From contig LR877154.1 of NCBI GenBank assembly GCA_903995115.1, positions 372,001-436,000 of the forward strand: 64,000 bases of DNA, given 5' to 3'. This document shows, in pieces, positions 12,701 to 23,122 of the stretch; position 1 is the first letter of the stretch, and the number at the start of each line of letters is the position of its first letter. The stretch is from Angomonas deanei. Taxonomy: Eukaryota > Euglenozoa > Kinetoplastea > Trypanosomatida > Trypanosomatidae. A program made the translations under genes and the position numbers. The notes under the pieces are model-generated. The model was not told where the DNA came from. It saw only the letters and a list, made by a program, of their open reading frames with translations, and made no database searches.

Positions 12701-15066
12701 TAAACGTCATGGCCTCATCTGCCGTGGCAATCACCTTGAGCGTCATCTCCCCAAACGGTTCAATCACCGCCGCCTCCGGTTCCACACGGAAGATGGAATC
12801 GAGGTCCCACGCATTCTTCGGCTCCCCTTTCGTGGACGCCATCTTCTCCTGCATCTTGGCTAGGACCACCTTGAACGAGGCGGGGATGGGACTGGTGTTG
12901 TGGAGGGTGAGGGTCTTTTCCTCACTTTGCAGCACCTCCACCGCACCAAAATTGAGCGCAGTCGGGTGCACATCCACGTTGGGACCACAGCCGACGGCGT
13001 TAATGAGCACTGTCTGCGATGGGCCCTCCTCCCCTAGTACGTGCAGCGCCAAGGAGAAGGTGAGATCGCCTACCGCGAGGACACGCAGCGAGACGGGCAC
13101 CTGCACTTTGGAGTGCGGGTCTAGAATGACAATGGGGGTCTGCTGGTCCGGCTCACCGATGGTGACTTTGGCTACCTTCTCAATTCCCTTCTTGTCCACC
13201 ACATCGAGCTGAAACTTTCCGGACAGGGCGGTGTCGTTCACGACCTCCACGTTGAGGCAGTACTCGTAATCTATAAAGCAGTTCCCGTATCCTAGGCGGT
13301 TTTGCGTCAGCGTCAGTGGTGCCACCATACAGGCGGCCTTGATAGGGATGGAGTCTACCGCCTCCCCTACATCCTCAATGTCCACCAGCAGCGCCGTCTC
13401 CAGCTCCCCAGCGGTGTTGGAGAGATACTCTAACACAATCGACTCCGACTCCATCGGTGGGATCACTCCCTTGGACGGTTTTATCGTAAACTCTTCCTCC
13501 CGACCACCGTCAGGGGCAAGGCGCAGGTTGTAGATCATGGGCACCTGGCCCGTGTTGGAAATGTTAAACGGTCGTTGATGCCAAAAGTTGAAGGAGACAT
13601 TCCCAAAGTCCAACTCATCAACGTTGAATTGAAAACTAGGGCCTACAATACGTCCCTTAAACTGCAGCGTCAGTTCGTCTAGGGAGCCGTGGAGGTGAAT
13701 ACGAAATGTTTCGTTCAGTACGCCAATCAAGTCGGACTTTAATTCAATTTTCAGCACCGTCGAGTCCCCCGGTTGAAGCGTCCCTGTGGAAGGGGTGAAG
13801 GTGAACTTTTGTCCCATGAGCGTATCCGCCTCCAAGACGGTGAAACGCGCCTCGATGGAGCCTACGTTGGACAATTCCACTTCATACTCATGGACCGCAT
13901 TCATATAGACATCCTTAACTGTTCAACTTAGTCGAAACTCTAACTCGCACTGCGGTCCGACGTCCGACACCGCTCAACTTCAGCGAAGGGGGTTCGACCG
14001 GCCGGTGATATCGAGGTAGGCGATCGCCTCGGACTGGATTGCATTTTGAGGACTGAACGTAATGGTGAACGTGCTTCTCCCCTCGACCGTAAATTTCTCC
14101 TCTCACCGGTTCAATAGAGAATACCTCGTCGTCAAATACGGTTGGTCCTCCCTCGGTAGGGTCGTTGCCGGTCTGAAAACTCGACCGCCAGCAAAAGTCC
14201 AGTCTGGTGTCACTGGTGTTCTTGAGCACCACCTCTCTACGCTGTTCCGTCGTCACATACGTATCGTCGAACACGGCTTGCGTGGTATCGAGCGCGATGG
14301 GTAACTCGGACACGTGGCACTGCAGTGGTAGGTCCTGGACGAGGTCCCCTTCTGGGCCAAGAAGGAAACGAATCGTCCCGTTATACGGACGGACCTGCGC
14401 TGGGTTGAACCGAATGACGACCGGTTGTACTTCCGATGGAGCTACGGTACCAAAGTTGGGAGATAAAGAGCACAAGGAGGGCATCTCCGCATCGGTGAAG
14501 ACCGCGCGCCAGGTGCATGGCTGGGCGTCATTGTTCTTGAGAAAGAGAGACTTCTCCGTCGTCACCTTGACTGGGCAGTCCTCCATCACGACCTGTGGTG
14601 GTAGTGCTAACGTCGCCTGCTTGGAGAAGGCTAACACGGGAATCGTGAACTCCTCCGTTTCCGTCTTCACGTTGAGCTCCGTCGTGAGATTGACGGCCTC
14701 GGGCGCGCTAAATACTATTTTATAGGAAACGGCTAAGCCTGGCGCCACTTTCAGCGTTGACTCTGAACCTTTAGGGGCAGACACCGAGAAGTGTTGCGAC
14801 GCCGGCTGTGCCACCCGCAGGAACTGATTCACCTTTGTTCGATTCTTAAACGTGAGTTTCGCTTCGTAGGTGGCGCTCGGCTCAAACTGAAGTATAATCA
14901 CCTTCCTCGGTGAAATATCGAACACGGACGACAATGCCTCCTCGGCGGAAGTATTTTCCTCTAATAATGCTAACGGGACGGCAGCCGGTGGGGCTAACTC
15001 CGCCGCGGCACCCTCCGCCTCCTTCTTTTTCTTCTCGGTTGTCGTTTTGGACTTTTTCGAGAGCAT
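800..15066 (-). CDS. HYDIN: HYDIN-like axonemal central-pair protein, giant gene with several frame breaks
   Basis: Five collinear minus-strand reading frames (15066-13915, 13904-11604, 11704-11141, 11160-1606, 1639-800) read as one protein of about 4,750 residues, close to the length of HYDIN proteins, which build the C2b projection of the ciliary central pair. The start at 15066 (MLSKKSKTTTEKKKKEAEG) follows a T-rich tract and AG. The whole length carries repeated ASH/MSP-type beta-sandwich modules, each with a (V/L)(D/N)FG.V..G core (VDFGHMTLND, LDFGKVLLGQ, VDFGSCFFNQ, LNFGAVEVLQ, YDFGPRF). A Walker A motif GAPQSGKT at about 9544-9571 (near residue 1830) begins the adenylate-kinase-like P-loop insert known in HYDIN. 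Frame changes lie near 14080, 13995, 13970-13930, 11650, 11165 and 1680. Neighbouring frames continue the same domain pattern, so sequence error is likelier than decay. The gene is followed by a T-rich 3' spacer. Confidence 0.9.
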
Positions 15067-15271
15067 TATCTAAATAAAATTAAAAAAAAAAAAAACTAAT
15101 ATTTCAGTTTGCGTTACGTAATGTAACCTTCTGCCACAAGTAGAGAAAGAGAGAGAGATACTCATATTTGTGTATGATTTCAAGTCAGGGAAAAACTAAC
15201 TTTTGTTTATACCGTGCCGGCAATAATAGGATTGTGTATCTTACATGACTTCTTTATACATTTTCCGCGGA

Positions 15272-15616
15272 CTAGTTTTCCTCCTTTTCATCCGTCTTGT
15301 TCATAAATAGACACGCCGAGCGTTTAATAAAAATAAACGTCGGGGGTGTAGCGCCTTTGGTTGGCTTCTCCTCGCTGTCTACGAGCTTGAGATCCTTTAA
15401 TCTAAGTGATTCATCGGTGAGATAGACACCATCCAGGTAGAGGACATAACCATTGGTGTTGACATCCCACAGCTGGGGGACACTCTTCTTGAAGAGCTTC
15501 TTCACCTCCTTTATCGTGAGATCGGAGCTGACGTCCTGTTCGAAGCGTCCCTCGGAGCACTGGATGGAGACCAACACTTTGTGTGTATCGCTAGAGGGAG
15601 TCGCTGCGGGAGGCAT
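15272..15616 (-). CDS. Small ubiquitin-like-fold protein
   Basis: A 114-residue protein starting MPPAATPSSDTHKVLVSIQ. Residues about 12-100 look like a beta-grasp (ubiquitin-like) fold: an initial beta hairpin (KVLVSIQCSEGRFEQDV), a helix (LTIKEVKKLFKKSVPQLW), a YVLYLDGVYLTDE turn resembling the ubiquitin QRLIFAGKQLED region, and a last strand (TFIFIKR). There is no C-terminal Gly-Gly, so it is not a conjugated modifier as it stands. It may instead be a UBL adaptor or a conserved kinetoplastid protein of unknown role. The ATG is preceded within 30 bases by a C/T-rich tract ending in TAG. It sits between HYDIN (205 bp downstream) and TGT (167 bp upstream). I do not recognise a specific orthologue. 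Confidence 0.65.
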   Translation of the reverse strand: MPPAATPSSDTHKVLVSIQCSEGRFEQDVSSDLTIKEVKKLFKKSVPQLWDVNTNGYVLYLDGVYLTDESLRLKDLKLVDSEEKPTKGATPPTFIFIKRSACLFMNKTDEKEEN

Positions 15617-15783
15617 TACTGGAGGGTCGTTCTTGAAGTGGGTAACTACAACAATGGTGAAGAAGAAGCGAAAAGTAGATCATCAAGAATTGTAGAACAC
15701 GAGTTCATCAACATCAAAAAACATTCACCGCTGCACCTGTTGATTAAACGATTAGAATAGTGGTTTATCCTTTTTTTTTTTTT

Positions 15784-17099
15784 TTATGAAAGAGGGAGGA
15801 GCGTAATCTGCACCGATTCTAACGCATTCACAATCCACTCGGGGTACGTTTTCCCTTTATAGTAATCCACAAAGAACTGCTGCACGTACGTCGTAAAGTG
15901 ACCCTCCTCGATAGCTCGTCGCGCCCCTCTCGTCAGGTTAATGAGAAAGGCAATGTTGTGGTAGGAGAGGAGCGTCGCCCCCGCTGTCTCCTTCCCAGCC
16001 AATCGGTGCAAGTAGGCTCTGGTAAAGTCTTTGCACACCTTGCAGGTGCATTTGGCGTCAATTGGTCCAAAGTCCGAGGCGTACTGTTTCTTTCCTAGCT
16101 GAACATTCCCGTTCGTGGTGAGCACCGTCCCAAACCGCGCGGTGCGGCACGCATAGACGCAATCAAACATGTCCACCCCCAGGGCGATACACACCAGTAT
16201 ATCCTCCGGGTACCCAACCCCCATGCAATACCTTGGCTTGTCATTGGGAGCCCTTTGGTGCAGGTGCGGACGACCCGCCAGAACGTGTCCTTCGCCTCCC
16301 CGCCGCTCAGACCGCCAATGGCGAACCCCTTGCACGCGGTCCGCTTCACCATCTCCTCCAGACACTTGAGCCGCAACTCCTCGATCAAACCTCCCTGGAT
16401 AATACCAAACAAACACTGTTTCTCCCCATTCTGGTTGGCCGCGATGCACCGGTCTAGCCAGCGAATACTACGCCACATGGCCTCCTCCACCCTGGGGCCG
16501 GTCGTGAGGACGTGCACTACGTCGTCCAGCTGCATCATGATGTCTCCGCCAATCGCATTTTGAATACGAATGCTATCTTCCGGCCGGAGCAGCAGAGAGT
16601 ATTTGCTATCCTCCCCTTCCTCTCCTTCCTCCGCGGTGGTAGTCCCACCGCCGTGTGTGGACTGGAAGCGAACACCCTCCTCGGTGATCTTTGCTAGTTT
16701 GAGAAGGCTCACCATCTGGAAGCCACCGCTGTCGGTGAGAACGTTCTTTTTCCATCCTTCTAGAAAGTGAATCCCATCCATGTTATCCACCACGCCATCG
16801 TTGTCGTCGCGAGGGCGTTTCTTTCCCAGCGCCATCTTCTCCGCCTCATTCTTCAGTTCGGTCAGACGCCGCAGTATCGTCTCCCCCGGCCGCAGCCCCA
16901 GGTGATAGGTATTGCCTAAGATAATCTCCACATCCATCTCCTCCAGCTGCTGCACGGTCACCCCTTTGAGGGCACCTTGGGTGGCGACTGGCATGAAGAT
17001 GGGCGTACGCAGAGGGCCGTGAGGGAGCCGAAAGAGTCCGCTCCGAGCGGCGACCGGTCTGCCGGTTTCAGGGCCTCGGTTCTCACTAAAGGTGAACAT
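15784..17099 (-). CDS. QTRT1: Queuine tRNA-ribosyltransferase catalytic subunit (TGT), one frame break
   Basis: Two frames join near 16245: an N-terminal frame from ATG 17099 ([15 protein letters not shown]) and a C-terminal frame to 15784, about 438 residues in all. The protein exchanges queuine for guanine at the wobble base of GUN-anticodon tRNAs. Visible motifs are [11 protein letters not shown], the active-site [12 protein letters not shown] with its Asp near residue 123, [17 protein letters not shown], the substrate-pocket region [26 protein letters not shown] with the nucleophilic Asp, the RTARFG loop, and a zinc site CTCKVC plus a His about 25 residues on. An upstream ATG at 17159 adds 20 residues but lies before the likely splice acceptor (TTTCGAAAAG), so 17099 is preferred. 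Two low-complexity inserts, a KKRPRDDND loop and a Thr/Glu loop, are unusual. The break looks like one lost base before AATGACAAGCC. Confidence 0.93.
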
Positions 17100-17608
17100 T
17101 TTCGTTTTCCTTTTCGAAACAAGAGGAAGAACGAAAAGAGAAGTTAATGAGAGGAGCACTCAAAAGAGCATGAACAATAGAGCAAACCCCATGACATGTA
17201 AACAAAGCAGTCGTTAAAAAAACTATTTTCTGTGAGTCTGTACGCTACTCGAGGAACAGCAAAAGAAAATCAAATTAAACTTTTGGAAAATTAATATAAC
17301 AATGTACAAGTTTCTTTTTTTTTTTTTCGAATAAAATGTTTGTTGTTTTTTTTTTTTTTTATTAATAATAGAGACGCAGCACAGTAACCCCCCAATCATT
17401 ATTATCATTATTATGTGAAGGGCAAGTCATTTAACGATAATGATGTGCACGAAAAATACAACCATAACAAACAACGCAAAGAAACAAACTATGAAAAAAC
17501 GAACAAAAAACAAAAAACGGGTCCTTCATACAACACTTTTTTATTCTATCTTCGCCTAAAATTAAAATTAAAAATGTTAAAAAAAAAAAAGGTAACGATG
17601 TGGAGTTT
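17100..17608. other. Intergenic spacer, homopolymer-rich
   Basis: About 500 bp, AT-rich, with long T runs (17318-17328, 17346-17360) and A runs (17580-17590). It should hold the J-protein 3' UTR and the TGT acceptor. I find no credible ORF or RNA gene. Confidence 0.6.
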
Positions 17609-19327
17609 TCACTTCTTCTGCTTTCGCTTCTTATTGAACTCCTTCATAAAGTCCGCCTCCTGTGCGAGGAGCTCATCCGCCGTCATGCTATTGTAATTGC
17701 TCAGTCGGAAAGAACCCGTCGTGACAGACGGGGAGAGGTAGTCGTCCGGCTGTGGGGAGACCCCTAGGGAGCTGGAGATGGGCGTCCCTCTCGCCCTGCT
17801 GCTGTGTGCCTGTGTGTTCTGCATGTAGCGTGGCGTGTTGTTGACAGCATTCTTCTTCTTTTGTCCCATGTACTTCTCCGCTAGAGAGAGGGGGGCGGTG
17901 GCGCCAGGGCTCATGCTGGGCGTCCCTGCACGGAGGCTCACGTTGCTCATGTCACTGGTACTCCGTGCGTGTGGCATCGACAGCGGTGGCACGGAGGTGA
18001 CACCAGGGGACTCCGCGGCCGACGGCGGGTCGTTGGGGTGAGGGGCGTTCACATTCGTGACGGTAAACCCTTTCCCAGTCGTAGTGGAGTGGTCGGTGTC
18101 ATCGCCGGCAGGGGCGGCGGGGCCGGGGGAGTGGGTGGTGGAGCCATTGTCGTCGTGTGGCTCTCGGTCGAACACCGGGGAGTCCAAGTACTCTGGGGAG
18201 GACGGTAACGAGGAGACGGCTGGTAGCGCGGCTGGTCTGGCGGGGCTGTTGGGGCCTTCCGCTGTCACATTGTTCGGGTTTCCTCGGCTAGGCGAGCCGC
18301 CCTCCTCCTCCTCCCCGTCCATGTCCCAGGAGGAGCCTCGCGAGTGGGAGTCGGGGAAGGAGTCGGAGTCAAAGTCGTCCGAGGAAGAGGCCGCCCCGTC
18401 TTCTTGATTCTCCTCGAAGGAGTGCACGTCGTGTGCGTCCCCCTCTGGCCGGCGGCTGCCACCAGACCGGAGGGACTCGCCTAGGTTCGCCGGCCTGGGG
18501 GAACCGAAGCTGGCGCACTTTTCATCATCGTACCCCACAAAGCGAAGACCTTCATACGGGACAGGCACCTTGCTTTGTAGGCAGATGGCAAAGGTGGTGA
18601 GAATGCTAATGAGCTCTAAATGTTTATTCCACGCGTACGCCTCTAGCTCCTCCCTGGCGTCGGCTTCATCTCTTTCAAAGGTTTCTAATCGCGACGAGAC
18701 CAGCCGGGCGCGCTCCTTGTTTTTTAGCTTTTCCTTCATTTGCTCTAGCGCCGACTTGGCCTGCGCCTTTTCTTCTACGGTTCGCTTCTTCTTAGGCTTA
18801 CTACTGGCGTTGGTGCCGCTGCTAAGATTGCACCGATAGAGTACTTTGATGCTAGAAAGACCAAAGCTGCTGTCCGACTCGCACATGCGCACCGCGTAGT
18901 CGGTGTCGTCGCGGCACCAATAAATAAACCCATCGGCGGCAAGACCGACAAAAAATCCGGGTTCACCCTTAAACGTAATCACGTCGCCATACCGCAACCC
19001 ACACGATCGCAGCTTCGCCGGGGCGGACTCAAACATATACATGGAGTCGTCTGCTAGCTTGTACCCCACCGGGGCGTCCGGTTCCTTCTCGAATGGAACG
19101 GGTTTCACAAATCCACCCAACTTTTCCTTCTTTTGTTTTAGAAATGCGTCGTACTTGGCACGCTCTTCCGGATCCGCCAATATTTCATACGCTTTTTGAA
19201 TTTTTTGGAACGGTTCCGTCGAGCCCCCGCTCTTGTCGGGGTGCGTCTCTAATGCTAATTTGCGATAGCTCGTCTTGATCTCATCGGCTGTAGCGGTCCG
19301 ACTGACTTTCAGCGATCTATAAAACAT
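17609..19327 (-). CDS. J-domain (DnaJ/Hsp40) protein with long disordered tail
   Basis: The frame gives 572 residues from ATG 19327 ([18 protein letters not shown]). An in-frame ATG 84 bases further up lies on the wrong side of a T-rich tract and AG, so the shorter start is chosen. Residues 1-60 form a J domain with the HPD motif at 29-31 that stimulates Hsp70 ATPase activity. Residues about 80-160 are a compact beta-rich segment ([35 protein letters not shown]) of a type I do not recognise. There is no Gly/Phe region or zinc-finger region, so this is a type III J protein. Next come a charged helix ([19 protein letters not shown]), a second helical patch, and about 250 residues of Ser/Pro/Gly-rich disordered sequence with many SP and TP sites. 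A basic tail ([12 protein letters not shown]) ends the protein. Location is probably cytosolic or nuclear. Confidence 0.85.
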   Translation of the reverse strand: MFYRSLKVSRTATADEIKTSYRKLALETHPDKSGGSTEPFQKIQKAYEILADPEERAKYDAFLKQKKEKLGGFVKPVPFEKEPDAPVGYKLADDSMYMFESAPAKLRSCGLRYGDVITFKGEPGFFVGLAADGFIYWCRDDTDYAVRMCESDSSFGLSSIKVLYRCNLSSGTNASSKPKKKRTVEEKAQAKSALEQMKEKLKNKERARLVSSRLETFERDEADAREELEAYAWNKHLELISILTTFAICLQSKVPVPYEGLRFVGYDDEKCASFGSPRPANLGESLRSGGSRRPEGDAHDVHSFEENQEDGAASSSDDFDSDSFPDSHSRGSSWDMDGEEEEGGSPSRGNPNNVTAEGPNSPARPAALPAVSSLPSSPEYLDSPVFDREPHDDNGSTTHSPGPAAPAGDDTDHSTTTGKGFTVTNVNAPHPNDPPSAAESPGVTSVPPLSMPHARSTSDMSNVSLRAGTPSMSPGATAPLSLAEKYMGQKKKNAVNNTPRYMQNTQAHSSRARGTPISSSLGVSPQPDDYLSPSVTTGSFRLSNYNSMTADELLAQEADFMKEFNKKRKQKK

Positions 19328-19624
19328 GAATGTTTTTCTCAGAAAGCAAACAAAAATAAAACAACGCAAAAAAAAAAAAAAGGTTACTTTTGTTGTCTGT
19401 ACGGTCAACAATATGTCTTTTCAGACGAAACTACAACGGGTGGATGGGACCCTGTTGTATGGGGTACTAGGGAATGCTTTCCTGTTTCCTATTGTACGGA
19501 AAACTATTTGTTGCAGAAGAAGTAGAGAAGGTAGAATGCATAAAACACAAAGAATTATGAAAATCAAAAAGATGTGGACCCGTTTTTAATTTTTCAAAAG
19601 AGCAATTTTTTTTTTTTCGTAACG

Positions 19625-20896
19625 TTAGTTCAACTGAACCGTGAATCCTGGAGGGAGCTCCACGTCATCATCGTCATCGTCGTCGTCGTCGCCGGCTAGA
19701 AAGGAAAGTTTCCCCATCGACACCGTCACCACCTCATTGGCTTTTTCAATCGCCTCCTTCGTCTTCTCCAAGAAGAGCGCGTGTCCCTCTGCTGCCTCTT
19801 CTGCCGTGAAGGAGGTCAAAAACGGATGTTGGAGTACCGCCGCGAGGGTGATACGCTTCTGTGGGTCCAACTCTAGCATGCGCCGCAATAGATCCAATCC
19901 CTCCGCTGGTAGGATACTCGGTGGGAACTTTAATGGGAGTGTGCCGGTGCTGCCCTCCTCCGGTGGAGGTGCCCCATCGCCAGCCTCCCAGGATGCATTG
20001 CCACCCAGCAGTTTGTAGATGGCACTGACGACCCCTAATTCACTACCCGCCTTGAACAGATGCTCCTGTAGGACCAGTTCAGCGAAGAGCACCCCCAGTG
20101 ACCACACATCCAGCTCCGTCCCACTGGTGCGACAGCCAATGAGGGCCTCTAGCGGTTGATAAATCATCGTGGTCCTGTGCGACGGAGGGGTGTACTGGGC
20201 GGCCGCCTCGGTCGCCTCTCCTGGAGCGGACAGCGTGAACCGACAGGAACCAAAGTCCGACAGACGCAGGTCCCCATTCTGCTTCACTAATATATTACTC
20301 AACTTGATGTCCCGGTGGATGATGCCACAGTCCTGGTGAAGAAACAACACCATGGACACCACGTGTCGTAGAATGTACTTGATGGTACTCAGATTAGCCA
20401 TCCGTGGGCAGCGCTCCCCGGCGGACTTCCCGCTGGAGACAATCATACGGCGCAGGTCAATGTCACACAGCTCCATCACCAAACATAGTTCATCATAGGG
20501 GGCCTCCACAATGCGGTAGAGCTCCACTGGCCTCGCCGACGTATCCATATTCTTCTGCTGCATCTTTTGGGAAATAAAGTGCATCAGGGTAGCCTCCCGG
20601 AGGACCGTCTCCGCCACGCCGTGCCGACCAAAACTATTTGGCTGCTTGAACAGACGCTTCACCGCCACCAACTCCCCCGGTGCCGCCCCACGCGTCTGGT
20701 CATGGGCCACGTACACCGCCCCTTGCGCCCCTCGCTGCAGGTTCCCCTTCTTTTTTAACCCCCCGTCCCGTAGTGTATGCTCTGGTGGAACACTATTGAC
20801 GGTCAGCAGGGTGGGTACTGTCTTCTCCTTTCCGTCCTGTGGTGTGACCGCGCCCCAGACGTCTTGATAGACGGACCAGGTGGGTGACACAGCCAT
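19625..20896 (-). CDS. CDK-like (CMGC) protein kinase with divergent activation segment
   Basis: A 423-residue serine/threonine kinase. Catalytic elements in order: glycine loop LQRGAQGAVYVA (55-64), VAVKR lysine at 80, LREATLM helix-C glutamate near 101, hinge LVMELCDIDL, catalytic HRDIKLSN at 194-201, DFGSC at 214-218, and DVWSLGVLFAEL (263-274). Architecture and the DVWSLG/LLRRMLELDPQKRIT blocks resemble CDK10/CDK11-type kinases. The usual WYRAPE is replaced by MIYQPLE (244-250), and no cyclin-binding PSTAIRE-like helix is recognisable. An acidic poly-Asp run lies near the C-terminus, before VELPPGFTVQLN. The ATG at 20896 follows a 16-base T run and TAG by only nine bases, a textbook trans-splice acceptor. 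Specific function is unknown; the catalytic triad looks intact, so it should be active. Confidence 0.85.
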   Translation of the reverse strand: MAVSPTWSVYQDVWGAVTPQDGKEKTVPTLLTVNSVPPEHTLRDGGLKKKGNLQRGAQGAVYVAHDQTRGAAPGELVAVKRLFKQPNSFGRHGVAETVLREATLMHFISQKMQQKNMDTSARPVELYRIVEAPYDELCLVMELCDIDLRRMIVSSGKSAGERCPRMANLSTIKYILRHVVSMVLFLHQDCGIIHRDIKLSNILVKQNGDLRLSDFGSCRFTLSAPGEATEAAAQYTPPSHRTTMIYQPLEALIGCRTSGTELDVWSLGVLFAELVLQEHLFKAGSELGVVSAIYKLLGGNASWEAGDGAPPPEEGSTGTLPLKFPPSILPAEGLDLLRRMLELDPQKRITLAAVLQHPFLTSFTAEEAAEGHALFLEKTKEAIEKANEVVTVSMGKLSFLAGDDDDDDDDDVELPPGFTVQLN

Positions 20897-21344
20897 GATG
20901 GAATCCTAAAAAAAAAAAAAAAACTAAAAAATGAATCTATCGCTACACAAATCGTTAAAGCGAGGGAAATTAATGTGCTATAAATATCAATGAAGACAGA
21001 ATAGGGTAGATGCACTATAGTAATTCAAAAATAATAAGAACAAACCGTGTGTTAGTAATACGACTATAATATTTACATGAGAAAAATACATTCCATCCTT
21101 TTTTTTTTGATTGTTTGTACACTTGTTTGTTTTTTTCTATTTCACAAAACCGTTAAATCAATAAAAAAAGGGATGAAACAAAACGAGAAAAAAAAAAAAA
21201 AAGCTCTAATTATCATTACACCTTTAACTGCCCTAGAACAGAAAAAGTCACATCGCCACCTCAACCATGAAAAACTTTTTAAAAAAACAGACTTTGGAAT
21301 CTTTTCCGTTACATCCTATATTCCGTCACGCCGTTTCTGTTTTC
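20897..21344. other. Intergenic spacer between kinase and IFT46
   Basis: AT-rich, with T9 near 21100 and a 15-base A run near 21189. The kinase acceptor lies at its left end and the IFT46 3' UTR at its right end. No gene seen. Confidence 0.6.
20906..20923 (-). promoter_or_regulatory. Trans-splice acceptor of CDK-like kinase
   Basis: On the minus strand a 16-base T run is followed at once by AG at 20906-20907, nine bases before the kinase ATG. This is one of the clearest acceptor sites in the window. Confidence 0.6.
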
Positions 21345-22637
21345 TTACTCATGCTGGAAGTGCTGGTTGGTCCGGAAGTCCTCAAAGACGGTGAACATCA
21401 CATGCAGAGAGTCTATGAGGGAGTTATAGGTCGGGATATCAATCACCGCACACAATGTACGGATGTACTGCTCAATGTCAAGGTCTATATTAGGCGGGGG
21501 AAACTGCACATCGGAGTTGAGCATATCCTCAAACTCCTGGGGCCATATCTGCAGCAGCGTCTCTATCTCCGGCATCGGCTTCTGATACGTGACGGTCGGC
21601 AGCGCCTTCTTGTAGTGTACCTTCTTGATATCCGAGATCCACCGGTCAATCACCTCCGGCCGGTTGGCGGCATCCTCAAAACTGTCCACCACTTGCATCA
21701 TGGCGGCACTATGCGCGTTGGTGGCCCGCAGCTCCAGCTGCACCACCGCCGGGTTAGACTGCGGGATGCCAGGCTCGTCTACCATATACAGGCCTAACCC
21801 ATCCGGTCGACCGTCGGGGCGGGGAATGTTAATGAACGGGTCTAGCTCCCCGATCGCGGGGAAGTAATCTGGGATGAAAGGGTACAACTTGGCGGGGAGC
21901 TCCGCCACGAACGGTTCGTAGTCGATAATACGACGGAAGAGGTCTTGCATCTCCCGGCTGGCCTTGGCGTTGACCTTGGCGTACTTGTTGGGATTGAAGT
22001 CTAGCCCAGACGGCATCGCCTCGCCCGTCATGTTACCGCCGGCGCCCTCCTGCAGGTCTTCCGGCTTCTGCCCAGCATACCCTACCGCCCGCTGGATATC
22101 GTCCTCATCCTCCTCGTCTTCCTCCTCCTCTTCCTCGTCGTCGTCGTGCTGCATTTGCTGATACTGCTGGTTGGCGTAGTCCGTCACCCGCTGCGACCGA
22201 TTGCCCTGCGCGGGGGTCGCCACACGGTGGTCGTCGTCCACCTCAATCGCCTCATCGTGAGGGGCGTTCTGGATCGTGTTGGCGGCCATCTGCTGCTGAC
22301 GGGCCTGGGAGGCCATGGGGGTAGGGACCACGTCTGCGTCATGGATCGCCAAACGTTCATCGTTGGGGTTGTTGTCCATCAAGTTCCCTCCCGCCGCCGC
22401 CGCATTCCCCCTTGCCATCCCCTGCTGTCCAGTGGTGGTGGGGGTCTGCACGTAGCGGTCGTCGTTGACGTGGTACTGCTCGTCGTTGGGGTTGTTGTCG
22501 ATCACGTTGGATGGGTTCAGCTGGGGGACGGGGCGGCCGCCGGTGGTGGTGGCCTGAAGGTTCTGGGGTCCGGTGGAGTCGTCTGACATGGTGGCGCTGG
22601 ACTGATCCGTGGACATTTCGCTTTCACTGTCACTCAT
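21345..22637 (-). CDS. IFT46: Intraflagellar transport protein IFT46
   Basis: 430 residues. The first 200 or so are disordered, with repeated LMDNNPNDE / VIDNNPNDEQ-type motifs followed by DDDR or DADV and a Glu/Asp-rich run (about 165-180). From about residue 215 the conserved IFT46 core is clear: FNPNKYAKVNAKASREMQDLF, IPDYFPAIGELDPFINIPRPDG, DGLGLYMVDEPGIPQSNPAV, IDRWISDIKKVH, TYQKPMPEIETLLQIWPQEFE, and a C-terminal LDIEQYIRTLCAVIDIP...LHVMFTVFEDFR. IFT46 belongs to the IFT-B1 complex that carries axonemal cargo, including outer dynein arms, into the flagellum. The N-terminus holds at least four copies of the NNPNDE/PHDE-like short motif. Its presence supports a flagellated cell. Start MSDSESEMSTD at 22637 follows a T17 run and a GT-rich stretch ending in GAG. 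Confidence 0.95.
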   Translation of the reverse strand: MSDSESEMSTDQSSATMSDDSTGPQNLQATTTGGRPVPQLNPSNVIDNNPNDEQYHVNDDRYVQTPTTTGQQGMARGNAAAAGGNLMDNNPNDERLAIHDADVVPTPMASQARQQQMAANTIQNAPHDEAIEVDDDHRVATPAQGNRSQRVTDYANQQYQQMQHDDDEEEEEEDEEDEDDIQRAVGYAGQKPEDLQEGAGGNMTGEAMPSGLDFNPNKYAKVNAKASREMQDLFRRIIDYEPFVAELPAKLYPFIPDYFPAIGELDPFINIPRPDGRPDGLGLYMVDEPGIPQSNPAVVQLELRATNAHSAAMMQVVDSFEDAANRPEVIDRWISDIKKVHYKKALPTVTYQKPMPEIETLLQIWPQEFEDMLNSDVQFPPPNIDLDIEQYIRTLCAVIDIPTYNSLIDSLHVMFTVFEDFRTNQHFQHE

Positions 22638-23122
22638 TGCTCAACACACACACGCACACACAAAAAAAAAAAAAAAAGAGTTTACTACTTTTAAAAAGAA
22701 AAATGGAAGAGGGAGCGTGATAAAAGATGGTGTTCCAAGAAATCTGTTACCTCTCGCAAAGCTACACCTACTCATTCATGTATATGTTTTTTTTTTTTTT
22801 TCGCACAAATTAACAACACAAAAACATATATAAAAAAGCCCAAAGAAAGTTGTAAAGTATTTCTTTTATTTATATAACATTTTTTTTTTTTGTCTGTTCT
22901 TTTTTTGTGTGTGTTTTTTTGTTTTATTATTCCAAGAGAACAGTGTGAATGCTAGAGAAGCTGCACACCTGATCACTTGAAAAAATAAACACGAATATTT
23001 AAAGAAAAAAAAAAATCAAAGAAAGAGAAAGGAGATTTTTTAACTGCACATATTTGCTTTTTTTGTTTTTATTTTTTTATTTTGGTCCTTCTCTTTCATT
23101 CTTAAATATGCATGGATGTTTT
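22638..23122. other. Intergenic spacer between IFT46 and PDI
   Basis: 485 bp, very AT-rich, with repeated T and A runs (22661-22677, 22787-22801, 22880-22891). It includes the acceptor region of IFT46 and the 3' UTR of PDI. No gene seen. Confidence 0.6.
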
